Assembly (NCBI GenBank): GCA_913009215.1
Contig: CAJVXG010000024.1
Coordinates: 1-13,369, forward strand
Origin: an uncultured Gammaproteobacteria bacterium
GTDB lineage: Bacteria; Pseudomonadota; Gammaproteobacteria; Acidiferrobacterales; CAJVXG01
Direction: 5' to 3'
Length of the DNA stretch: 13,369 nucleotides
In this document: in pieces, positions 6,023 to 13,369 of the stretch
Position numbering within the stretch: the stretch's first letter is position 1
How the letters are laid out: each line of letters begins with the position of its first letter
Made by a program: the position numbers and the translations under genes
Notes under the pieces: model-generated
Databases searched by the model: none
Told to the model about the DNA's origin: nothing
What the model saw: only the letters and a program-made list of their open reading frames with translations

Positions 6023-6892
6023 TCAGCGCATCTTTTTGAAGTACTTAAAGAATTCCGTGTTGGGGTCCAGTATCAAAATATCTTTTTGGTCTTTAAAGCT
6101 CGCCTCATAGGCCTCCAGGCTTCGATAAAAGGCATAAAACTCCGGGTGCTGTCTATAGGCCTGGGAATACAAGGCCGCTGCCTTCTTGTCGCCATCGCCT
6201 TTGGTTCTTTCCGCCTTGCCGAAGGCCGTTGCCAGGATGATGCGTTTTTCCTTTTCCGCTTCGGCGCGAATTTTTTCCGCCTCGGCGCCGCCCTCGGCGC
6301 GCAGCGCCTTGGCGATCTTCAGGCGTTCGGAACGCATGCGTTTAAAAACCGATTCGCTGATCTCGTCCGGCAAATCGATACGCTTGATACGGACATCAAC
6401 CACCGTGATACCAATTTTCTTGGCTTTCTCATTAGCGATTTTGGTAATACTTTTCATGATTATGACACGATCTGCCGACACCACTTCACGAATTTTTTTA
6501 TCGCCAAATGCGCCACGCAGTTTTTCGTTAATCAACGGTTCCAGCAATTTTCGTGCCTCAGACTCGAGACCGGTGCCCGTAGCGAGAAAATAAGTCAACG
6601 GATTATCAATACGCCATTTGACGAAGGAATCCACAATAACGTACTTCTTCTCACCGGTCAGTATCTGCCTTGGTTCGAAATCCATGGTCAACAAACGTGA
6701 ATCAAAATAACGGACCTTGGCAAATAACGGGTCTTTCATATAAAGACCGGGCTTGTTACGGGTGACATCCACTTTACCAAAGCGAATGACCAGCGCTTTC
6801 TGGGTTTCGTGCACAGTAAAAAATGTCCTGCTAACCACCGGAACGGCGATCAGGATCGCTATTAAAACGGCAATAAGTACTTTCTGATTCAT
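6023..6892 (-). CDS. hflC: HflC, FtsH protease modulator
   Basis: A 289-residue inner-membrane protein of the SPFH/prohibitin family. One N-terminal membrane anchor (residues 5-21, VLIAVLIAILIAVPVVS) is followed by the SPFH domain (about 25-190), a charged coiled-coil rich in Ala/Glu/Lys (about 190-245) and the typical C-terminal block PEFYAFYRSLEAY (250-262). HflC and HflK assemble into a large periplasm-facing cage around FtsH and limit its degradation of membrane proteins. The start is ATG, 11 bases after hflK, so the two subunits are co-translated from one transcript. Nothing departs from the family. Confidence 0.95.
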   Translation of the reverse strand: MNQKVLIAVLIAILIAVPVVSRTFFTVHETQKALVIRFGKVDVTRNKPGLYMKDPLFAKVRYFDSRLLTMDFEPRQILTGEKKYVIVDSFVKWRIDNPLTYFLATGTGLESEARKLLEPLINEKLRGAFGDKKIREVVSADRVIIMKSITKIANEKAKKIGITVVDVRIKRIDLPDEISESVFKRMRSERLKIAKALRAEGGAEAEKIRAEAEKEKRIILATAFGKAERTKGDGDKKAAALYSQAYRQHPEFYAFYRSLEAYEASFKDQKDILILDPNTEFFKYFKKMR

Positions 6893-6903
6893 GCTATTGC
6901 TCT

Positions 6904-8097
6904 CTATCTCAAACGGCTATCGTCAACACGCGGCGCCCTGCCATCGCCCTCGCGGCCTGTACTGCCTTCCGGGGACTTGTTGCTGGCGCTACTACCTGCA
7001 TTATTTGCTTCTTCTTGCCGGGACAATAGTTTATCCAACGGCAAATACAACAGGTTGCTGCCCTTCTTCTGATCAATATAAATTTTTGTCGTCTTCGACA
7101 AAACGCGCTGCATGGTATCAAGGTACAGGCGTGTACGCGTGACCCGTGGCGCCTTGGCGTATTCCCTGGCAATTTTCAGGAAACGATAGCGCTCACCCGC
7201 GGCACGCTTGATGACACTCTGTTTGTGCCCTTCCGCTTCATTTTTCATTCTTGCGGCCTCACCCTTGGCCCTGGGAATCAAGTCCTTCTTATAGGCATTG
7301 GCGGTTTCAATAAAGCGTTCCTTGTCCTCACGGGCCTTGATGGCGTCGTTAAACGCCTCCTTAACCTCATCCGGTGGCTTGGCGTTCTGCATTTCTATCC
7401 CAGTGATATCCACACCGATATCGTAATTTTCCAGTAATTTACTTAATACAATCCTTACTTCTTCCTGGATCTTGGCGCGATTCAGAAAAACATAATCCAG
7501 TTTACTGTGGCCAACGACTTCACGTACTGCCGACTCGGTGGCCTGACTGATGGTGTTTCCCGGGTTGCGTACCCGAAACAGGTACTTTTCGGCATCGATA
7601 ACCTTGTATTTCACCAGGAACTCGATATCGATAATGTTTTCGTCCTCGGTCAGCATCAAGGCCTCTTCATCGACTTTTCTCTTGGCGCCAATACTGGGGT
7701 CTTCGCGATAACCCACCTGCAGCAACCGTACCTTCCTGATGTTGACCTTTTCAACCGTCTCTATCGGATACGGGAAATGAAACCCCAGGCCCGGTGTCGT
7801 AACGAGACGGTTCATTTTACCAAAGCGCAAGATGTAGGCATTCTCGGCCTGGTCCAGGGTATAGACACCGGTGAAGGCCCAGATCACGAGAACCAATAAG
7901 CCAAACAGCAGGATCGCGGCCGGTCCTGCCAACCCCATGCCAGAACCACCCTTGCCACCCTTGCCACCGAACAAGCCGGAGAGCTTGTCCTGCAACATGC
8001 GGACTAATTTATCGAGATCGCTACCGCCTTGCGGGCGATTCTTGTTTGGATTCCAGGGATCCTTGTTGTCCGGTCCGCCGGGTTGATTCCAGGCCAC
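6904..8097 (-). CDS. hflK: HflK, FtsH protease modulator
   Basis: A 397-residue partner of HflC. The N-terminus is cytoplasmic, Gly/Pro/Asn-rich (MAWNQPGGPDNKDPWNPNK) with a glycine-lysine stretch at 44-55. The membrane helix is at about 57-78, then the SPFH domain (about 80-270) and a coiled-coil ending in TRLYLDTMQRVL and LLYLPLDKLL. The last 30 or so residues are polar and low in complexity. The start is GTG at 8097, with AGGAG 6 bases upstream, which fixes the start well. It follows hflX by 48 bases. The glycine-rich cytoplasmic head is typical of HflK and distinguishes it from HflC. Confidence 0.95.
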   Translation of the reverse strand: MAWNQPGGPDNKDPWNPNKNRPQGGSDLDKLVRMLQDKLSGLFGGKGGKGGSGMGLAGPAAILLFGLLVLVIWAFTGVYTLDQAENAYILRFGKMNRLVTTPGLGFHFPYPIETVEKVNIRKVRLLQVGYREDPSIGAKRKVDEEALMLTEDENIIDIEFLVKYKVIDAEKYLFRVRNPGNTISQATESAVREVVGHSKLDYVFLNRAKIQEEVRIVLSKLLENYDIGVDITGIEMQNAKPPDEVKEAFNDAIKAREDKERFIETANAYKKDLIPRAKGEAARMKNEAEGHKQSVIKRAAGERYRFLKIAREYAKAPRVTRTRLYLDTMQRVLSKTTKIYIDQKKGSNLLYLPLDKLLSRQEEANNAGSSASNKSPEGSTGREGDGRAPRVDDSRLR

Positions 8098-8145
8098 TAT
8101 GTACTCCTACGCACTATTTATTTGAATAATGGCGGCATTCTAGTT

Positions 8146-9504
8146 TTATGAACCGGTGGGGGCAAGCATTACCGGTGCTTCGGGCACAATAATATAGTCT
8201 GGATCAAAGTCGGGTTGTTTTTGCAACCAGTCAAAATCGTCGCTACTGGCCTCGACATCCAGCAACCAGCCGCCGGTCTCCAGGCTGGTTTCGGCCTGTA
8301 CATTCAGTTTTTGGTAGATCATGGCACGCAAACGACCGGCACTGGGCGGCAGGCGCAATTGCTTGCCCAGGCGCAGTCGCTGGTAATGCTCGACAATGGC
8401 CTGCTGCAACGCCTCCAGACCCTGTTCGGCATGCACGGAACACCACACCCGTGTTGGTGCATGTGAGTTACCGATCTCTACTCCTGGCTTTGCTCCGGTC
8501 AGGTCGATTTTGTTAAAGACCATGATCTGCGGGATGTTTTGTGCGCCAATTTCCTCCAGCACCTCATTGACGCGCTCGATCTGGTCCTGCGCCTCCGGGT
8601 TGCTGCTGTCGATGACATGAATAAGGATATCGGCCTCGGCTACTTCTTCCAGTGTGGATTTGAACGCCTCCACCAACCGGTGTGGCAGATGACGAATAAA
8701 CCCCACCGTATCGGCCAGGATCAGGTTCAGGTTGCCTGTCAATTCAACACGGCGCATGGTTGGATCCAGCGTGGCGAACAACTGATCCGCAATATAGACA
8801 TCGGCCCCGGTCAGTTTATTGAACAGGGACGACTTGCCGGCATTGGTATAACCCACCAGCGATATCGTCGGGATCGGCACCTTGTGCCGTGCCTTGCGGC
8901 GCAAGGCACGTTGCGTTTGTACTTTCTGCAATTGGCGATTGAGCTTTTTAATACGCTCACGCAACAAACGGCGGTCGGTTTCCAGTTGGGTTTCACCCGG
9001 ACCGCGCAAACCGATACCGCCCTTTTGCCGCTCCAGGTGAGTCCAGCCCCGCACCAAACGGGTCGCCAGGTGCTTCAGCTGTGCCAGCTCTACCTGCAAT
9101 TTACCTTCATGACTGCGAGCGCGCTGGGCAAAGATATCGAGGATCAGGCTGGTGCGATCGAGTACACGACAACCCACAATCTTTTGCAGGTTGCGTTCCT
9201 GGATGGGACTTAAATCATGGTTAACAATAACGATATCGGCAGAGGCCGCCTGGACCGCCTGTTGCACCTCCTCGGCCTTGCCTTTGCCTATAAAAGTGGC
9301 CGCATCGGGACGGGAGCGCCGTCCAAGAATGGTCTCGGCAATATCGGCGCCCGCCGATCCTGCCAGTAGATGCAATTCGGTTAAATCTTCCTGCCAGGGC
9401 CCCTCATAAAAACGGATATGCACCAGAATGGCGCATTCCGCAGGAGGCGCACCAGAATTTAATATTTCAGTCGTTTCCTTGGTCGTCGTCAATATCGGAA
9501 TCAA
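8146..9504 (-). CDS. hflX: HflX, ribosome-associated GTPase
   Basis: An OBG-HflX family GTPase that in other bacteria binds the 50S subunit and splits stalled or heat-damaged ribosomes. The N-terminal HflX domain (about 24-200) holds the conserved block LERQKGGIGLRGPGETQLETDRR (157-179). The G domain has G1 GYTNAGKSS (218-226), G2 region ATLDPTMRR (244-252), G3 DTVGFI (265-270) and G4 NKID (331-334). A C-terminal domain follows. The start is uncertain: the longest frame begins TTG at 9504, a second TTG is at 9492, and both lie inside the hfq 3' end. No in-frame ATG exists before the conserved core at ECAILVHI (23-30). The coding regions therefore appear to overlap by 38 or 26 bases, implying translation coupled to hfq. 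Confidence 0.93.
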   Translation of the reverse strand: MIPILTTTKETTEILNSGAPPAECAILVHIRFYEGPWQEDLTELHLLAGSAGADIAETILGRRSRPDAATFIGKGKAEEVQQAVQAASADIVIVNHDLSPIQERNLQKIVGCRVLDRTSLILDIFAQRARSHEGKLQVELAQLKHLATRLVRGWTHLERQKGGIGLRGPGETQLETDRRLLRERIKKLNRQLQKVQTQRALRRKARHKVPIPTISLVGYTNAGKSSLFNKLTGADVYIADQLFATLDPTMRRVELTGNLNLILADTVGFIRHLPHRLVEAFKSTLEEVAEADILIHVIDSSNPEAQDQIERVNEVLEEIGAQNIPQIMVFNKIDLTGAKPGVEIGNSHAPTRVWCSVHAEQGLEALQQAIVEHYQRLRLGKQLRLPPSAGRLRAMIYQKLNVQAETSLETGGWLLDVEASSDDFDWLQKQPDFDPDYIIVPEAPVMLAPTGS

Positions 9505-9724
9505 ACTTTACTTTTACAGCCCGGCTCGGCACTACTGTCGAAATCGCATGTTTATAAATCATCTGACTGACTGTGTTCTTTAGCAATACCACAAATTGAT
9601 CAAAAGACTCAATTTGTCCTTGCAGTTTAATACCGTTTACCAGAAAAATGGAGACAGGTATATGCTCCTTACGTAACGCATTTAAGAAAGGGTCTTGTAG
9701 CGCTTGCCCTTTTTGCTGGCTCAT
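9467..9724 (-). CDS. hfq: Hfq RNA chaperone
   Basis: An 85-residue Sm-like protein that forms hexamers and pairs small RNAs with mRNAs. The core is nearly identical to the enteric protein: QDPFLNALRKEHIPVSIFL (residues 10-28), the Sm1 stretch VNGIKLQGQIESFDQFVVLL (29-48) and Sm2 with YKHAISTVVPS (57-67). The rim has R18/K19 (the enteric RRER patch is RKEH here), and the proximal-face K57-H58 pair is present. The C-terminal tail is short, about 18 residues, and ends in an acidic cluster (DSDIDDDQGND), much shorter than in E. coli (102 residues in total). The start is ATG with AGGAG 7 bases upstream (9732-9736). It lies 80 bases after miaA. I saw no convincing promoter in that gap; in E. coli, hfq promoters lie inside miaA. 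Confidence 0.98.
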   Translation of the reverse strand: MSQQKGQALQDPFLNALRKEHIPVSIFLVNGIKLQGQIESFDQFVVLLKNTVSQMIYKHAISTVVPSRAVKVKFDSDIDDDQGND

Positions 9725-9804
9725 GACAGTGCTCCTGTTTTTATTATCCTGTACGCCTCAATCGGCTTGTTATAATTTCCTCAGGGTAAATCTCATATTA
9801 ACTA

Positions 9805-10755
9805 CTATTCCTTTATCTGGAGACGATCCTGCAAATACTCAATAGCCGGATCAATAAGATCCGATATATCGCCTTGCAGACAGTGTAAGCCCTGATAACC
9901 CCGTATCCACGTCATCTGGCGCTTGGCCAGCTGCCGTGTCGCAATCACCCCCCGCTGTTTCATCTCAGTATAGTCGATAGAATGGCTCAGATATTGCCAG
10001 ACCTGGCGATAACCGACAGTGCGCATGGAAGGCCTGTCAGGGCCTAGATCGCCGCGATTAAAGAGTTTTTCCACCTCCTCAAGCAACCCCTGCTGTAACA
10101 TGTGCTGGAAACGCAACTCTATACGTTCATGTAGTTTTTCCCGACGATCGGGACAAATTGCGATTTTTACAAGATTATAAGGTGGTAATTTCGATTTTTT
10201 ATGTTGTTGCAGGCTGCTGGCCGCTTGCCCGGTAATTTCAAAGATTTCCAGTGCCCGCTGTATTCGTTGTTTGTCATTGGGCGCCAGGCGTTTGGCCATT
10301 TCCGCATCGACCCGAGCCAGGCGGGCGTGCATTTCCGGCCAGCCCAGCCGTTCGGCCTGCTGTAATAGTTGCTGCCGTACTGCTTCATCTGCCGCTGGCA
10401 GCTCGGCCAAACCGAACTCCAGGGCATGAAAATAGAACATAGTGCCACCCACCAGCAACGGTATACGCCCGGATGCGGTGATTTGCTGCATCTCCCGTAC
10501 GGCATCATCACAAAAATCGGCTGCGGAATAAGACTCAGCCGGGTCGCGTATATCGATCAGCCGGTGCGGCACCCGGACCAACTCCTCCCTGTCCGGCTTG
10601 GCGGTACCGATATCCATGCCACGATATACCTGCGAGGAATCGACATTAACGATGTCGACCGGAAAACGGTCGTACAGGGCCATCGCCAACCGAGTTTTAC
10701 CCATGGCCGTTGGGCCCATCAGGAAAATAGCGGCGGCTCTGTTGTTATCAGACAT
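9805..10755 (-). CDS. miaA: tRNA dimethylallyltransferase
   Basis: A 316-residue enzyme that adds a dimethylallyl group to A37 of tRNAs reading UNN codons, the first step toward ms2i6A. It has the P-loop GPTAMGKT (residues 14-21), DSSQVYRGMDIGTAKP (39-54), the GGTMFYFHALEF block (103-114) and KRQMTWIRG (278-286), all diagnostic. The start chosen is ATG at 10755, which puts the P-loop at the usual distance. A longer in-frame start at 10848 would add 31 residues (MMCCCFRTCDP...) and overlap lysS by 53 bases; this extension has no family counterpart and looks like lysS antiframe. No strong ribosome binding site precedes the chosen start, and the gap to lysS is 40 bases. Confidence 0.95.
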   Translation of the reverse strand: MSDNNRAAAIFLMGPTAMGKTRLAMALYDRFPVDIVNVDSSQVYRGMDIGTAKPDREELVRVPHRLIDIRDPAESYSAADFCDDAVREMQQITASGRIPLLVGGTMFYFHALEFGLAELPAADEAVRQQLLQQAERLGWPEMHARLARVDAEMAKRLAPNDKQRIQRALEIFEITGQAASSLQQHKKSKLPPYNLVKIAICPDRREKLHERIELRFQHMLQQGLLEEVEKLFNRGDLGPDRPSMRTVGYRQVWQYLSHSIDYTEMKQRGVIATRQLAKRQMTWIRGYQGLHCLQGDISDLIDPAIEYLQDRLQIKE

Positions 10756-10795
10756 TACAGGATTATGTGGCGCGCCTGCCTTGGGCGCAAAATGG

Positions 10796-12304
10796 TTATT
10801 CCTGTGTGGAACCCTTGGGTCGCATGTGCGGAAACAGCAGCACATCACGAATCGACGGTGCGTCGGTCATCAGCATGACCAGCCGATCAATGCCAATACC
10901 CTCGCCTGCCGTGGGTGGCATGCCATGTTCCAGGGCATAGATATAATCGGCGTCGTAATACATCGCCTCTTCGTCTCCGGCTTCCTTGGCCTCCACTTGC
11001 AAACGAAAACGTTCGGCCTGGTCTTCCGGATCATTGAGCTCGGAAAAACCATTGGCAATCTCGCGACCACCAATAAAAAATTCAAAGCGGTCAGTCACTT
11101 CCGGGTTGTCGTCATTGCGCCGCGCCAATGGCGACACCTCGGTCGGATAGGCGGTAATAAACGTCGGATCCTTTAAATGATGTTCCACGATTTTCTCAAA
11201 AATTTCGGTCTGTAATTTACCAATACCATAACTGTCCTCGATCTTGATCTCGAGTTTCTGCGCCAATTGGCGGCAAGCGGCAAGATCCTGCAAGGATTCG
11301 GCAGCGACGCCCTCATTGAAATACAGGATCGACTCCAGCATGGTCATACGCGCAAACGGCCTGGAAAAATCATAGGTGCTGCCCTGGTACTTGATCGTCG
11401 CTGAGCCAATCACTTCCTTGGCAATGCCGCGCACCATGTCCTCGGTCAGGTCCATGAGATCGTTGTAATCGGAATACGCCTGGTAGAACTCGACCATAGT
11501 GAATTCCGGATTGTGCCGTGTCGACAGCCCTTCGTTGCGGAAGTTGCGATTGATCTCGTAAACTCGCTCGAAACCACCAACGATCAGTCGCTTCAAATAC
11601 AGCTCCGGGGCAATGCGCAGAAACAACTTCATATCCAGCGCATTGTGGTGGGTGGTAAACGGACGTGCCACGGCCCCGCCCGGGATAACCTGCATCATCG
11701 GTGTTTCCACTTCCAGATAATCACGCGTGTTCAGGAAACCGCGGATATAATCAATAATGGCGGTGCGCAGACGAAAGCGCTGGCGCGCCTCATCACTCAT
11801 AATCAGATCGAGATAGCGCTGGCGATACTTGATCTCCTGATCTGCCAGACCATGGTATTTCTCCGGCAACGGCCGCAGGGATTTGGTCAACAAACGAATA
11901 TGATCCACTCGCACAGACAACTCGTTTTTCTTGGTTTTGAATATCTGGCCTTCGGCGGCAATGATGTCGCCAATGTCCCACTTCTTGAATTCGTTGTTGT
12001 AGATACCCTCACCCAGCACATCGCGCTGCACGAATAACTGGATTTGACCGGTCATGTCCTGGATGTGAGCAAAAGTATTCTTACCCATAATACGGCGTGT
12101 CATCATGCGACCGGCAACGCTGGCACGCACCGGCTTCGCCTCCAGGTCTTCCACACTCATCTCGCCGTATTCCGCCAGCAAGCGGCCAGCGAGCGAGTCA
12201 CGGCGAAAATCATTCGGGAACGTGGGCCCCTCGGCCTCGCGCAAACGATTCAGTTTTTCGCGGCGCTGCGCAATCTGGATATTTTCATCATCTTTGTCTT
12301 TCAT
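10796..12304 (-). CDS. lysS: Lysyl-tRNA synthetase, class II
   Basis: A 502-residue enzyme that charges tRNA-Lys. An N-terminal helix leads into the OB-fold anticodon domain (about 60-140). The class II catalytic core follows: the motif 1 region (about 185-210, with EVETPMMQVIPGGAVARPF), motif 2 RNFRNEGLSTRHNPEFTMVE (253-272) and motif 3 GEGIGIDRLVML (467-478). All active-site motifs are intact and the length is standard. The start is ATG, 20 bases after the prfB stop, with a modest AAGG upstream. The prfB-lysS pair is conserved in many proteobacteria. Linking it directly to miaA is less usual, since mutL is the common miaA neighbour in enterics. Confidence 0.97.
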   Translation of the reverse strand: MKDKDDENIQIAQRREKLNRLREAEGPTFPNDFRRDSLAGRLLAEYGEMSVEDLEAKPVRASVAGRMMTRRIMGKNTFAHIQDMTGQIQLFVQRDVLGEGIYNNEFKKWDIGDIIAAEGQIFKTKKNELSVRVDHIRLLTKSLRPLPEKYHGLADQEIKYRQRYLDLIMSDEARQRFRLRTAIIDYIRGFLNTRDYLEVETPMMQVIPGGAVARPFTTHHNALDMKLFLRIAPELYLKRLIVGGFERVYEINRNFRNEGLSTRHNPEFTMVEFYQAYSDYNDLMDLTEDMVRGIAKEVIGSATIKYQGSTYDFSRPFARMTMLESILYFNEGVAAESLQDLAACRQLAQKLEIKIEDSYGIGKLQTEIFEKIVEHHLKDPTFITAYPTEVSPLARRNDDNPEVTDRFEFFIGGREIANGFSELNDPEDQAERFRLQVEAKEAGDEEAMYYDADYIYALEHGMPPTAGEGIGIDRLVMLMTDAPSIRDVLLFPHMRPKGSTQE

Positions 12305-12324
12305 GTACTGCCTTTTTTAATTTC

Positions 12325-13369
12325 TTATAAACCACTTTTGAGGCTGGCCTCGATAAACGCGCCAAGGTCACCATCCAGCACCGCCTGGGTATTGCCGGTT
12401 TCGACGCCGGTGCGCAAGTCTTTAATCCGAGACTGGTCCAGCACATAGGAACGAATCTGACTGCCCCAACCGATATCGGCCTTATTGTCCTCGATTTTCT
12501 GTTGTTCTGCACGGCGCTTTTGCATCTCGTGTTCATAAATTCGCGCCTTCAGCATAGACATGGCCGCCGCCTTGTTCTTGTGCTGCGAACGGTCGTTCTG
12601 ACATTGCACCACAATATTGGTTGGCAGATGCGTAATACGCACGGCCGAATCGGTACGGTTGACGTGCTGGCCGCCGGCCCCGCTGGCACGATAGGTGTCG
12701 ATGCGCAGATCGGCAGGGTTAATGTCGACGTCGACGCTATCATCGATTTCCGGGTAAACAAACACCGAGGCAAACGAGGTGTGACGGCGATTGCCGGAAT
12801 CAAATGGCGATTTGCGTACCAGGCGATGGACTCCGGTCTCGGTGCGCAGATATCCAAAGGCGTACTCACCGGTATATTTCACGGTAGCGCTCTTGATACC
12901 CGCAACTTCACCGGCCGATACCTCGATGAGCTCGGTCTTGAAGCCGTTGCGCTCCCCCCAACGCAAGTACATGCGCAATAACATCTCGGCCCAGTCCTGG
13001 GCCTCGGTACCGCCGGAACCGGACTGCACATCCAGAAAGGCATTGGCCGCATCCTGTTCGCCGGAAAACATGCGCTGGAATTCCAGCAGCGCCAACTCCG
13101 ATTCAAGTTGTTGCAGATCGCTGCTGACCTCATGTGCGATTTCGGCATCGCTTTCCTCGCTTGCCATATCCAGCAGCTCCCTGGCGTCGGCCAGACCGGT
13201 GCTCATTTTTTGCAAGGTGCCAACTTCTTTTTCCAGACGCGCACGTTCGCGCCCCAGCTTTTCTGCGGCTTCGGGATTATTCCAGATATCGGGTTGTTCC
13301 AGCTCGCGCTGGACTTCGATCAGACGTTCCTGCTTGCGATCGAAGTCAAAGATACCCCCTAAGGGCCTG
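12325..13369 (-). CDS. prfB: Peptide chain release factor 2 (5' end outside window, +1 frameshift)
   Basis: RF2 ends translation at UGA and UAA. The window holds 7 codons before the frameshift (QALRGYL) and 340 residues after it (from DFDRKQERL), so only about the first 18-20 residues are missing. Landmarks are GSGGTEAQDW, the stop-recognition tripeptide SPF in VRKSPFDSG, and the peptidyl-hydrolysis motif GGQ in RASGAGGQHVN. The residue before SGAGGQ is alanine, as in most bacteria (threonine in E. coli K-12). The end QAVLDGDLGAFIEASLKSGL is typical. An in-frame TTG at 13215 might be mistaken for the start, but the upstream frame is open and conserved. The frame-0 reading stops at UGA 13346-13348, and full-length RF2 requires a +1 slip. 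Confidence 0.95.
   Translation of the reverse strand, partial: RPLGGIFDFDRKQERLIEVQRELEQPDIWNNPEAAEKLGRERARLEKEVGTLQKMSTGLADARELLDMASEESDAEIAHEVSSDLQQLESELALLEFQRMFSGEQDAANAFLDVQSGSGGTEAQDWAEMLLRMYLRWGERNGFKTELIEVSAGEVAGIKSATVKYTGEYAFGYLRTETGVHRLVRKSPFDSGNRRHTSFASVFVYPEIDDSVDVDINPADLRIDTYRASGAGGQHVNRTDSAVRITHLPTNIVVQCQNDRSQHKNKAAAMSMLKARIYEHEMQKRRAEQQKIEDNKADIGWGSQIRSYVLDQSRIKDLRTGVETGNTQAVLDGDLGAFIEASLKSGL
13346..13360 (-). promoter_or_regulatory. prfB: prfB programmed +1 frameshift site
   Basis: Read on the minus strand: AGGGGG (13355-13360), TAT (13352-13354), slippery CTT (13349-13351) and in-frame stop TGA followed by C (13345-13348). This is the canonical RF2 autoregulation element: an internal Shine-Dalgarno-like sequence 3 bases before CUU-UGA-C. 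When RF2 is scarce, ribosomes pause at UGA and slip +1 to GAC, making full-length RF2; when it is plentiful they terminate. The frame after the slip continues without a stop to 12325. Confidence 0.95.

Noticed and set aside
8539..9213. 224-codon plus-strand ORF opposite hflX, with similar long ORFs opposite hisZ and purA
   Set aside because: These mirror strongly coding genes on the minus strand, have no ribosome binding sites and no family motifs.
10756..10848. Longer miaA start adding 31 residues
   Set aside because: It overlaps the end of lysS by 53 bases, gives a Cys-rich extension unknown in MiaA, and places the P-loop too far from the N-terminus.

Overview
The window looks like chromosomal DNA of a free-living gammaproteobacterium. 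The gene order miaA-hfq-hflX-hflK-hflC-DUF2065-purA is the classic gammaproteobacterial Hfl locus. A hisZ gene sits between DUF2065 and purA, as in pseudomonads and many non-enteric lineages but not in Escherichia. Base composition is moderate, roughly 50-55 % GC by eye, and the proteins are normal in length. The species cannot be named from this sequence.

Right part (positions 3293-13369, all minus strand): a tightly packed run of ten genes, read prfB-lysS-miaA-hfq-hflX-hflK-hflC-DUF2065-hisZ-purA. It covers translation (release factor 2, lysyl-tRNA synthetase, tRNA isopentenylation), RNA-based regulation (Hfq), a ribosome-associated GTPase (HflX), control of the FtsH membrane protease (HflK/HflC), and nucleotide and histidine synthesis (PurA, HisZ). 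The prfB reading frame enters from beyond the right edge. The window just captures its autoregulatory programmed +1 frameshift site at 13346-13360.

Junction (2846-3292): a 447-base non-coding stretch. Only 7 bases after the purA stop, the plus strand carries 23 bases that read as the T-loop-to-CCA end of a tRNA-Leu gene, without the rest of the tRNA. This is what an integrase attachment site looks like. Near-identical direct repeats, a 20-base imperfect tandem repeat, a perfect 8-bp hairpin and a candidate minus-strand promoter lie beside it.

Left part (1-2845, minus strand): accessory genes. Three are translationally packed: a LicC/PntC-like cytidylyltransferase, a SAM methyltransferase and a CDP-alcohol phosphotransferase. 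Together they look like a module that activates a phospho- or phosphono-headgroup with CTP, may methylate it, and transfers it to a membrane acceptor. Beyond them are strong inverted repeats (318-422) and a 51-codon gene for a possible zinc-binding protein (C-x4-H ... C-x2-C).

The main inference is that 3263-3285 marks the edge of a genomic island at a tRNA-Leu site, with the lipid or polymer headgroup module as its cargo. The seen facts (tRNA-end sequence, gene order, motifs) are solid. The island interpretation and the substrate are inferences.
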